A stretch of DNA of 64,000 bases from Paraflavitalea sp966211765 (lineage in GTDB: Bacteria > Bacteroidota > Bacteroidia > Chitinophagales > Chitinophagaceae), in NCBI GenBank assembly GCA_966211765.1, contig CBIHOV010000019.1:62001-126000 (forward strand), in the 5' to 3' direction. The number at the start of each line of letters is the position of its first letter. Within the stretch, counting starts at the first letter, position 1. Of this stretch, positions 8,102 through 15,843 are shown in pieces. The notes below the pieces were generated by a model that worked only from the letters and a program-made list of their open reading frames with translations, made no database searches and was not told the origin of the DNA. The translations under genes were made by a program, and so were the position numbers.

Positions 8102-8551
8102 ATGGAACAATCTAATGAAAGTCTCTTCGCCCTTGAATTTGATCAACAGGCAGCTAGTTATATCACCGAATCGGCCAAATGGAGCAGGTTCCTGGCCATC
8201 GTATGGTTCATACTATGTGGACTTTTTATTCTTTTTGCGCTTTTTGCCGGTAGCCTTATTGCCAGCCTCTATAATAACACCCTGTATGGTGGAGCAGGAG
8301 CCGGTTTGGGCGGTATGATGGTTGTTATTTATTTGATATTTGCGGCTATTCAGGTTATCCCTAATATATTCCGCTACCAGTTTGCTACAAAAGCATTACG
8401 GGCTATCCGCACTAATGACCAGGCCTTGCTCAATGAGTCTTTGGGCAAATTGAAAACCTATAATAAGTACTGGGGAATATTAACCATTATCATCCTTAGC
8501 ATCTATGTCTTGATATTTCTCTTTGCGATTCTCGGAACCGCTATGAGATAG
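8102..8551 (+). CDS. Small DUF5362-like membrane protein, copy 3 of 3
   Basis: 149 residues. It repeats the plan of the two upstream genes: FALEFDQQAASYI, ESAKWSRFLAIVWF into helix 1, helix 2 near residues 75-92, YQFATKALRAIRTNDQALLN, then ESLGKLKTYNKY and the terminal helix. It is closest to copy 1 in the first helix region. A clear terminator follows, so the three genes form one transcription unit. Role unknown. Confidence 0.8.
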   Translation: MEQSNESLFALEFDQQAASYITESAKWSRFLAIVWFILCGLFILFALFAGSLIASLYNNTLYGGAGAGLGGMMVVIYLIFAAIQVIPNIFRYQFATKALRAIRTNDQALLNESLGKLKTYNKYWGILTIIILSIYVLIFLFAILGTAMR

Positions 8552-8572
8552 GGTCATCCCTTTTAACTGATT

Positions 8573-8610
8573 AAAGTACCTGTGGCCATCTGCTGCAGGT
8601 ACTTTTTTAT
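8573..8610. terminator. Intrinsic terminator after the DUF5362 triplet
   Basis: AAAGTACCTG pairs with CAGGTACTTT across a 13-nt loop and runs into TTTTATTTTT. It sits between convergent genes and ends just before the stop of the RDD gene. Confidence 0.85.
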
Positions 8611-8612
8611 TT

Positions 8613-9365
8613 TTAATTGGTAGAGTAGTAATTGTAATCCTTCAGCAGCGTTTGCAGGAATTCAATGGAATCCTGGTCGCTGTCCATCTTTAACTTCGAC
8701 TTGATCCGGTCGCCGATCTTCATGGCCAGCTGGTAGTCATTCTTTTTGCGCACACTTTCAATGATACTTTTGAGCGTATTGATATCCCGGTCACTCAATT
8801 GCATTACCTGCGGGTACCGGGGTTTGTAGGTCGATTCTACTTCCGTAAAGACCGTATCCTGCCAGGAAGTGCGGTTCTTGAGGTCAATTAAAATGGTGCC
8901 TGCCAGCAGGTCGCCGATCCGTTGCGATTTGGGCGTAAAGATCACGCAGGCCAGTCCAATAAAGATCAGGGGCAATATCCACCAGGGCAATACCTCATTC
9001 AATACAGCGCCCAGCAGCCACCAGGGGAAATCGATCATCCTGAAAAGCCAGCGGATAAGGTATTGGCCAATACTGGGCTGCCCCCCTTCCTCCGTGATCA
9101 CTTTTATGCGCAGCGCCATTTTCCCCAGCGTCTGGCCATTCATCGTGATCTCACACAAGGGAAAATACACCAGTACCGGTATGCCAATCACGATCTGTTT
9201 CCAGCTCATGCCAAACATGGGCACGTCAATAATAGCCGTCAGCAATTGCAGGTAGATCCAGCACAGAAACATATCGATCAGCCATGCAAACAAACGTTTG
9301 TGGAAAGGCGAAATGGGGAACTCCACTTCTATGTTAAAACCCGTATCTAACTTAACCAACAGCAT
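8613..9365 (-). CDS. RDD family membrane protein
   Basis: 250 residues. The RDD domain occupies residues 20-160: FHKRLFAWLIDMFLCWIYLQ with the conserved Arg and Asp in the first helix, then two further helices and NGQTLGKMALRIKV, the Lys/Arg-rich loop typical of the family. A soluble C-terminal tail of about 85 residues (SDRDINTLKSIIESVRKKND) follows. RDD proteins are poorly understood; some act as transporters. It is divergent from the SpoIIM gene, and RDD plus SpoIIM plus MoxR/DUF58 is a recurrent neighbourhood in Bacteroidota, which suggests a shared role. Confidence 0.9.
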   Translation of the reverse strand: MLLVKLDTGFNIEVEFPISPFHKRLFAWLIDMFLCWIYLQLLTAIIDVPMFGMSWKQIVIGIPVLVYFPLCEITMNGQTLGKMALRIKVITEEGGQPSIGQYLIRWLFRMIDFPWWLLGAVLNEVLPWWILPLIFIGLACVIFTPKSQRIGDLLAGTILIDLKNRTSWQDTVFTEVESTYKPRYPQVMQLSDRDINTLKSIIESVRKKNDYQLAMKIGDRIKSKLKMDSDQDSIEFLQTLLKDYNYYSTN

Positions 9366-9565
9366 ATTGCAACAATAGAGGAATAATTTCGTTTAGCATC
9401 CTGTAAACGCTCTTAAAATTAATTAATTATACCAAATTCACGAATTACACGAATTATGCGATGTACACCGGTTTGGGAAGCTGGAAAATCAGGAATAACG
9501 CTGATTATCAGTCTTTGTTCAATGAACTTTTTCGTGTAGGTTTGAAAACATAAAACATACGCCCG

Positions 9566-10528
9566 GTGAGAGAAGGCCTTTTTCTGAAAAAAAACATCGA
9601 TAAATGGAAGCAATACCAGTACGAGGCAGCTTCCAATCCCGACGAGATGGCCCAGCAATTTACCGAGCTGGTCAACGACCTGGGATATGCCAAAACCTTT
9701 TACCCCCACAGCAAGGTTACCCAATACCTCAACGGGCTCGCTTCAAAGATCTACCTCGGTATCTACAAGAATAAAAGAGAAGAGTCCTCCCGCTTTGTCC
9801 GTTTCTGGAAAACGGAGTTGCCCCTGACCGTACGCAAATACCACCGTGAGTTATTATATTCTTTCCTCATTTTCACCGCCCTGGCCGTCATGGCGGCCTT
9901 TTCGGCGGCACATGATGAAACTTTTGTGCGCGGAGTGCTCGGTGACCGTTATGTGGAGATGACCGAAGACAATATTGCCAAAGGCGATCCATTTGGCGTT
10001 TACAAGGATGAGAACAGGATCGCTATGTTCCTGCGCATTGCCCTCAACAATATCCAGGTATCCCTCCTGGTGTTTGTAGCCGGTATCTTTGTATCCATTG
10101 GTTCAGCCTGGTTCCTTTTTAAGAATGGTATCATGCTGGGAGCCTTTCAATACATGTTCTTTGCCAAAGGGCTCGGATGGCCATCTGTATTGGTTATCTG
10201 GATCCACGGGACCCTCGAGATCTCCGCTATTATTATCGCGGGCGGCGCAGGGTTCATCCTGGGCAATAGCATCCTCTTTCCCGGCACACGCAAACGAATA
10301 GACTCCCTCAAGAGAGGCGCTAAAGATGGCATGAAGCTAATGATCGGGTTGGTACCCGTATTCATTGTAGCTGCTTTCCTCGAAGGATATGTAACCCGCT
10401 ATTCCGCCATGCCTCAGTGGCTCAGCATTACCATCCTGGCCCTGTCTTTTAATTTTATATTGTGGTACTTTGTGCTCTATCCTATCAGGTTGGAAAAAAA
10501 GAATAGTCAAATTAAATCACTGTCGTAA
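9566..10528 (+). CDS. SpoIIM family (stage II sporulation M-like) membrane protein
   Basis: 320 residues from GTG 9566. The N-terminal 90 residues are soluble (FLKKNIDKWKQYQYEAAS, as in relatives, which supports the GTG). Five or six membrane helices follow from about residue 95. The conserved region includes NNIQVSLLVFVAGIFVSIGS and HGTLEISAIIIAGGAGFILG, the SpoIIM signature. The name is historical; this is not evidence of sporulation. It opens a run of five plus-strand genes with 5 bp to the next. Confidence 0.9.
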   Translation: MREGLFLKKNIDKWKQYQYEAASNPDEMAQQFTELVNDLGYAKTFYPHSKVTQYLNGLASKIYLGIYKNKREESSRFVRFWKTELPLTVRKYHRELLYSFLIFTALAVMAAFSAAHDETFVRGVLGDRYVEMTEDNIAKGDPFGVYKDENRIAMFLRIALNNIQVSLLVFVAGIFVSIGSAWFLFKNGIMLGAFQYMFFAKGLGWPSVLVIWIHGTLEISAIIIAGGAGFILGNSILFPGTRKRIDSLKRGAKDGMKLMIGLVPVFIVAAFLEGYVTRYSAMPQWLSITILALSFNFILWYFVLYPIRLEKKNSQIKSLS

Positions 10529-10533
10529 CCTCC

Positions 10534-11346
10534 ATGTTCCCCGTTTCACTAAATACAAGACTGAGAAGAATAGGTAGGGTCTTTTTGTACATGGCCTTCC
10601 TGGGGATGCCCTGCATAGCCCAGGCGCAGGATGAGGAACCTGTAGTAGACACTGTCATCACCGAAGTGGTAGAAGATTCCATAGTGGGTCCGGCGGAAAG
10701 TGATGAGGAAAAGCAGGAAGTTTTTACTCCTGCCCAACCCGAATTACGGATCGTGCCCGATTCTTCCGTCGATAGATTGAAGCGGGATAAGGCTTTTGCT
10801 TACGCCAATGACTCAGCTTATTGGACAAAAAAAGCCAAAGAGCCCGAGGAGAGAGGGAAGGGGTTTGGGGATTATTTCTATGATTTCTTCTCTGGATCAG
10901 CAGTACGCACCGTTACCTATATCATACTGGGCGTTATCCTGGTGCTCATCATTTACCGCATCATAGTCGTCAACAACCTGTTCATGACCGCTGCCTCCCG
11001 CCGAAGAAAAACAGGCACAGAGGAGTTGGAAATCGAAATTGATGACAATAACCTCGACGCAAAGATCCAGGCTGCTATACAGGAGCGCAATTTTCGCACT
11101 GCCATCCGGTTTATGTACCTCAAATCATTGCGCTCCCTCAACGATAAAGGATGGATCCGCTACCATGCACAGGGTACCAACAATGAATACATCAGCCAGG
11201 TACACCCCTACGGTGTTGGCAACGAGTTCCGGTTTCTTACCCATGTATATGAATACGTGTGGTATGGTGAATTTGCCTTGTCGGAAGAGCAGTTCAGCAG
11301 GGTGCAACAGAATTTTCAACACTTTTTTAATGCTGTAAAACCGTGA
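10534..11346 (+). CDS. DUF4129 domain membrane protein
   Basis: 270 residues with a signal peptide (FLYMAFLGMPCIAQAQ), an acidic periplasmic segment, one membrane helix near residues 127-146 (TYIILGVILVLIIYRIIVV) and a cytoplasmic DUF4129 domain. That domain contains FRTAIRFMYLKSLRSLNDKG and EYVWYGEFALSEEQF. DUF4129 is frequent beside transglutaminase and MoxR/DUF58 genes. The stop overlaps the start of the next gene, so the two are translationally coupled. Confidence 0.85.
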   Translation: MFPVSLNTRLRRIGRVFLYMAFLGMPCIAQAQDEEPVVDTVITEVVEDSIVGPAESDEEKQEVFTPAQPELRIVPDSSVDRLKRDKAFAYANDSAYWTKKAKEPEERGKGFGDYFYDFFSGSAVRTVTYIILGVILVLIIYRIIVVNNLFMTAASRRRKTGTEELEIEIDDNNLDAKIQAAIQERNFRTAIRFMYLKSLRSLNDKGWIRYHAQGTNNEYISQVHPYGVGNEFRFLTHVYEYVWYGEFALSEEQFSRVQQNFQHFFNAVKP

Positions 11347-12587
11347 GTCGTTCACTTCTATATATATCCTTGTGTTGTCTGGTGCTGGCAGTTTCAGCCA
11401 GTAGTTGCAACCAGTCCAAACGGCTCAATGAGCGTGTAACCCTGTGGCGCAATGATAAAATACCCTATGGTACTTATTATGCCCGTGAAAACCTGCAGCG
11501 CATTTTCCCGGAAGCATCTATTGTCAATCATAAAACCTCTCCCGACCCCTATCAAAAACCCAGTATCCGCGATGCTTTTAGCCAATACGATGATAATGTG
11601 GGTAAGACCTGCTACCTCATCATTGCCAATAAAGTAATGCCCGACGACAAGGAAACCGAAGGGCTGATAGGACTGGTTAGCAGAGGCGCCAAAGTATTTA
11701 TTTCCTCCTCTTCCATCGACGAAACCCTGCTCGACAGCCTGCAGTTAAAAACCTCTATGTATACGGGTTTTTACAATAGCCATGATTCCCTCAGCGTGCA
11801 GGTAAGCGATCCCGTTTCATGGAAAGAAAACACCTACACCTACCCGGGCAAGGCCTTCGATAATTATTTTAGTTATGTGGACTCTTCCATTACCACGGTA
11901 TTGGGAAAAAATGCCGATGGCAAGGCCAATTTCGTAAAGATAGCTTACGAGAGCGGAGGCGCTTTTTACATTCACCTGGCGCCCATGGCGTTCACCAACT
12001 TCTTTCTCCTGCATAAGGAGAATAAGGGCTATTATGATCAGGTATTATCCTGGCTTCCACGGAATATGGAAGTGGTGCGCTGGGACGATTATTTCCGCAA
12101 CAGCACCCGGGGAGAAGGTAAAGACGGCGATGGCGCCAACAATGCCTATAAAGCACTCGGTTGGTTGCTCAATCAAAAGTCCTTTGCCTGGGCAGGAGGA
12201 TTGTTCTTGTTGTTATTGCTCCTGATCTACCTCGTTGAATCCAAACGCAAGCAACGCATTATACCCGTTATCCCTCCCTTGAGAAACGCCTCCCTTGATT
12301 TTGTGAAGACCATTGGCAGGATGTATTTTCAGCGAAAGGACAACAAAGACCTGTCACATAAAATGACCGTGCATTTTCTGAGCCATGTGCGCAACCGCTA
12401 TAATATCCGCTCTTCGGTGATGGATACCGATTTTGTGAAAAGACTGACCTATAAAAGCGGGTACGACCAGCAGGCTGTACAGGCACTTGTGTATGACCTG
12501 CAATATGCGCAGGATGCGCCGCAGGTGTCGGATCTGGCTTTGCTCGAACTGAATCATAAACTGGAAACTTTTTATCAACACGCCTGA
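11343..12587 (+). CDS. DUF4350 domain lipoprotein with C-terminal membrane helix
   Basis: 414 residues from GTG 11343, overlapping DUF4129 by 4 bp. Residues 1-22 are a lipoprotein signal (lipobox SASSC, Cys22). The body (IPYGTYYARENLQRIFP, LIGLVSRGAKVFISSS) has the DUF4350 pattern, a flavodoxin-like or GATase-like fold seen in peptide-uptake-type proteins. A helix at about residue 275-295 (FAWAGGLFLLLLLLIYLVES) is followed by a basic cytoplasmic tail. If both the lipid anchor and the helix are used, the protein spans the inner membrane. Confidence 0.85.
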   Translation: MSRSLLYISLCCLVLAVSASSCNQSKRLNERVTLWRNDKIPYGTYYARENLQRIFPEASIVNHKTSPDPYQKPSIRDAFSQYDDNVGKTCYLIIANKVMPDDKETEGLIGLVSRGAKVFISSSSIDETLLDSLQLKTSMYTGFYNSHDSLSVQVSDPVSWKENTYTYPGKAFDNYFSYVDSSITTVLGKNADGKANFVKIAYESGGAFYIHLAPMAFTNFFLLHKENKGYYDQVLSWLPRNMEVVRWDDYFRNSTRGEGKDGDGANNAYKALGWLLNQKSFAWAGGLFLLLLLLIYLVESKRKQRIIPVIPPLRNASLDFVKTIGRMYFQRKDNKDLSHKMTVHFLSHVRNRYNIRSSVMDTDFVKRLTYKSGYDQQAVQALVYDLQYAQDAPQVSDLALLELNHKLETFYQHA

Positions 12588-12623
12588 TAGCGTGCATCAT
12601 TCTAAATAAATAACGCCTGATAC

Positions 12624-13601
12624 ATGGAAGAGACTTTTTTTGAACTCCGTACCGATCTTAGTTCCCTCCAACAGTCGGTAGAAACGTTGAAAGCCGAAAT
12701 AGGTAAAGTAGTAGTAGGGCAGGAGCATATGGTGGAATTGTTGCTGACAGCAGTACTGGCGGATGGGCATGTTATTATTGAAGGTGTGCCCGGCGTTGCC
12801 AAAACACTGACCGCCAAATTACTCAGCAAAAGCATTTCTGTAGGCTTTTCCCGTATCCAGTTTACCCCCGATCTCATGCCAAGTGATGTGATCGGTACTT
12901 CTATATTCAATCCGAAGGAAACATCCTTCCAGTTTAAACAAGGACCCATCTTCAGCAATATCGTGCTCATCGATGAGATCAACCGGGCGCCGGCCAAAAC
13001 CCAGGCTGCCTTGTTTGAGGTAATGGAGGAAAGGCAGGTTACAGTTGACGGGCAAACCTATGCCCTCACAGGTCCCTTTATGGTAGTGGCTACACAAAAC
13101 CCCATAGAGCAGGAGGGTACCTATCACCTTCCCGAAGCACAGCTGGACCGTTTCCTGTTCAAGATCAACGTTACCTATCCTACCCTCGAACAGGAGTTTC
13201 GTATCCTGTCCAACCACCACCATGCCACCCTCAACAGCATGCTGGCCGAAGTAAGGTCCGTTATATCCGCAGCGCAGATCGAGGCTTTGCGCAACCAGGT
13301 TCGGACCATCCGTATTGAAGAGAAACTGATCAGCTTTATTACTTCCATAGTAGCCAACACCCGCAACCATAAATCCATTTACCTGGGAGCTTCTCCCCGC
13401 GCATCCATTGGCATCCTCAATGGGGCAAAAGCCCTTGCTGCCATGCGCGGTCGCGATTTTGTAACACCGGAGGATATCATTTACGTCATACCACCCGTTT
13501 TACGTCACCGCATTGTACTCACACCTGAAAAGGAAATGGAAGGCGCATCAACCGATGATGTAATTGCACAGGTCATACAGAGTATCGAAGTGCCGAGGTA
13601 A
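12624..13601 (+). CDS. MoxR-type AAA+ ATPase
   Basis: 325 residues. Walker A is GVPGVAKTLTAKLL (about residues 54-67) and Walker B is IVLIDEINRAPAKTQ. The sensor/arginine-finger region reads ATQNPIEQEGTYHLPEAQLDRF, the MoxR signature. The C-terminal lid has ASPRASIGILNGAKALAAMRGRDFV. MoxR ATPases act as chaperone-like remodelers, almost always with a DUF58 or VWA partner, which here is the next gene. It lies 36 bp after DUF4350. Confidence 0.95.
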   Translation: MEETFFELRTDLSSLQQSVETLKAEIGKVVVGQEHMVELLLTAVLADGHVIIEGVPGVAKTLTAKLLSKSISVGFSRIQFTPDLMPSDVIGTSIFNPKETSFQFKQGPIFSNIVLIDEINRAPAKTQAALFEVMEERQVTVDGQTYALTGPFMVVATQNPIEQEGTYHLPEAQLDRFLFKINVTYPTLEQEFRILSNHHHATLNSMLAEVRSVISAAQIEALRNQVRTIRIEEKLISFITSIVANTRNHKSIYLGASPRASIGILNGAKALAAMRGRDFVTPEDIIYVIPPVLRHRIVLTPEKEMEGASTDDVIAQVIQSIEVPR

Positions 13602-13619
13602 ACGACGATCAGGGTATTT

Positions 13620-13641
13620 GCTAAAGGCTAATAGCTAAAAA
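13620..13641 (+). repeat. CTAAA-type short repeat
   Basis: GCTAAAGGCTAATAGCTAAAA: three degenerate copies of a GCTAAWR unit between the MoxR and DUF58 genes. A longer relative lies at 15002-15065. Confidence 0.55.
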
Positions 13642-13649
13642 AAACAACA

Positions 13650-14996
13650 TTGCGCTTCTACAACAACTATATCAAGCCACTCTACTTCAGCCGCCGCTTC
13701 TATTGGTCGCTGGCAGTGGTCATTGCTTTGTTCCTGGTATCCTATGCCTGGCCATTTCTATTCAGGATCGGGCAACTGGCCTTCCTGTTCGTGGCAGCCA
13801 TCGTTTTGTTGGATTATATCAACCTGTTCTTCAACAGAAAAGGGGTCTCCGCAACAAGGGAACTTACCGAGCGCTTTAGCAATGGGGATGAAAATAAAGT
13901 GCAGCTGGTTTTGAAGAACCATTATCATTTCCGGGTTCACCTCAAAGTCATTGATGAAATACCCGTCCAGTTCCAGCGCAGGGATTTTATATTGGCTGCT
14001 TCCCTGGCAGGGGAAGAGCAACAACGTATCGTCTATCAATTGCGTCCCGTAGAACGGGGCGAGTACGTTTTTAATGATATTAACCTCTTTATAAAAAGCC
14101 CCCTCAATGTAGTGGTGCGTCGCATCAAAATAGACCAGGAGCAAATGGTAAAGGTATTCCCTTCCTACCTGCCCCTGCGTCAGTTTGAGTTAATGGCGCA
14201 TTCCAATAACCTGGCAGAAGCAGGCAGCAGGAAGCTCCGTAAGATCGGGCATAGCCTCGAGTTTGAGCAGATCAAGGAATACGTTACCGGCGATGATATC
14301 CGCAGCATCAATTGGAAAGCGACTGCCCGTAAAGGTGGCCAGCTCATGGTCAACAATTTCATGGACGAGCGCAGCCAGCAGGTGTATTGCGTTATTGACA
14401 AGGGGCGCGTCATGAAAATGCCTTTTGAAGGAATGACCCTCCTGGATTATGCCATCAATGCTACACTCATCCTTTCCCGCGTAGCCCTCATCAGGCAGGA
14501 CAAAGCAGGCCTCCTCACCTTTGCTGAGCAAATAGGTCATTTCCTGCCGGCCGATCGCAAGGCTGCACAGATGGGAAATATCCTGGATGCTTTGTACAAC
14601 CAGCAAACCAAATTCCTGGAAACCGACTTTGAGAAATTGTATGCCCTCATCCGTGCACGCGTTACACAACGCAGCCTGATCGTGTTGTTTACCAATTTTG
14701 AATCCCTGGCGGGTTTGCAAAGGCAGTTACCCTATATCAGGAGCATTGCCCGTAGTCACCTGGTGTTGGTCGTATTTTTTGAGAATACAGAATTACGTCA
14801 GCTTACAGAGGCCAAGGCCAATGATATTGAATCGGTATACGTGAAGACCATTGCCGAGAAATTCATCCATGAAAAAAAGCTGATGGTAAAGGAACTGCAG
14901 CAACACGGCATCTTAACCATCCTTACTGCTCCCGAAAACCTCACCGTGAATACTATTAATAAGTACCTCGAATTAAAGGCCAAACAGGCTATTTAG
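13650..14996 (+). CDS. DUF58 domain protein (MoxR partner)
   Basis: 448 residues from TTG 13650, the only start that keeps the conserved N-terminus (FYNNYIKPLYFSRRFYW). Two membrane helices lie within residues 20-55, followed by a beta-rich domain. The DUF58 signature is YVTGDDIRSINWKATARKGG (about residues 211-230), and a VWA-like Rossmann fold follows (VYCVIDKGRVM; LIVLFTNFESL) with a degraded MIDAS. It is the usual substrate or partner of MoxR. Together with SpoIIM, DUF4129 and DUF4350 it forms one operon. Physiological role unknown. Confidence 0.92.
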   Translation: MRFYNNYIKPLYFSRRFYWSLAVVIALFLVSYAWPFLFRIGQLAFLFVAAIVLLDYINLFFNRKGVSATRELTERFSNGDENKVQLVLKNHYHFRVHLKVIDEIPVQFQRRDFILAASLAGEEQQRIVYQLRPVERGEYVFNDINLFIKSPLNVVVRRIKIDQEQMVKVFPSYLPLRQFELMAHSNNLAEAGSRKLRKIGHSLEFEQIKEYVTGDDIRSINWKATARKGGQLMVNNFMDERSQQVYCVIDKGRVMKMPFEGMTLLDYAINATLILSRVALIRQDKAGLLTFAEQIGHFLPADRKAAQMGNILDALYNQQTKFLETDFEKLYALIRARVTQRSLIVLFTNFESLAGLQRQLPYIRSIARSHLVLVVFFENTELRQLTEAKANDIESVYVKTIAEKFIHEKKLMVKELQQHGILTILTAPENLTVNTINKYLELKAKQAI

Positions 14997-15001
14997 TATA
15001 C

Positions 15002-15065
15002 AAGCTGTTAGCTTTTAGGCGTTGGCTATTAGCTAAAGGCTAAAACCCAACAGCTAAAACCTAGC
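15002..15065 (+). repeat. Intergenic CTAAA-type repeat cluster
   Basis: Between DUF58 and truB, a string of related words: GCTGTTAGC, TTGGCTATTAGCTAAAGGCTAAAA, CAGCTAAAACCTAGC. GCTAAA/TTAGC occurs in both orientations, so small hairpins are possible. It is related to 13620-13641 and loosely to 19052-19071. Confidence 0.5.
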
Positions 15066-15088
15066 TCCTCTTTCCATATCTTCGCCTC

Positions 15089-15781
15089 ATGGAGCAGGCC
15101 ATCAATATATTCTCCGACGGACAGGTATTGCTGATCAATAAGCCACTGGAGTGGACTTCCTTTGATGTCGTACGCAAACTGAGGGCACAGATGAAGATTA
15201 AAAAGGTAGGTCACGCGGGAACACTTGATCCCCTGGCTACCGGTATGTTAATACTCTGTACCGGCAAATTCACCAAGCGCATCAATGAATACATGGCCCA
15301 GGAAAAGGAATATACCGGCACCATTACCTTAGGCGCTACCACCCCCACCTACGACCTCGAAAGCGAACCAGAAAATTTCAAACCGTTTGAATCCGTCACA
15401 CCAGAGCAACTGGAAGCTGTTACAAAGCAATTTACAGGCGAGATCATGCAGGTGCCGCCCATCCATTCTGCCATTAAAAAAGATGGTAAGCGTGTATATG
15501 AGCTGGCGCGGAGAGGAGAGCATGTAGAATTGGGTCCCAGAAAGATCACCATAAAGGAATTTGAGATCACCAACACAGCATTGCCCATATTGCATTTCAG
15601 GGTAGTATGTTCCACCGGCACCTATATCCGCAGCCTTGCCAATGATGTGGGCGTTGCCCTGGGCTGTGGCGCACACCTCAGCAGCCTGTGCCGCACCCGC
15701 ATTGGTGCATTCACCATTGATAAAGCGATGACAATAGAGCAGGCGCAGGCGATGATAAAGGAAGCATTGGATCAATCCTGA
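15089..15781 (+). CDS. truB: tRNA pseudouridine(55) synthase
   Basis: Makes pseudouridine 55 in the T-loop of tRNAs. It has 230 residues; catalytic Asp in VGHAGTLDPLATGML (about residues 40-54), with LLINKPLEWTSFDVV before it. YTGTITLGATTPTYDLES and FTGEIMQVPPIHSAIKKDG are family motifs, and CSTGTYIRSLANDVG is near the end. It is shorter than the E. coli enzyme, lacking the C-terminal PUA-like extension, as is usual in Bacteroidota. Confidence 0.96.
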   Translation: MEQAINIFSDGQVLLINKPLEWTSFDVVRKLRAQMKIKKVGHAGTLDPLATGMLILCTGKFTKRINEYMAQEKEYTGTITLGATTPTYDLESEPENFKPFESVTPEQLEAVTKQFTGEIMQVPPIHSAIKKDGKRVYELARRGEHVELGPRKITIKEFEITNTALPILHFRVVCSTGTYIRSLANDVGVALGCGAHLSSLCRTRIGAFTIDKAMTIEQAQAMIKEALDQS

Positions 15782-15843
15782 ATAGTTTTCTATAGCCCGT
15801 TCCCACCTATCCCATAAATCTCATAAAATCCCGGTTCAGACAT

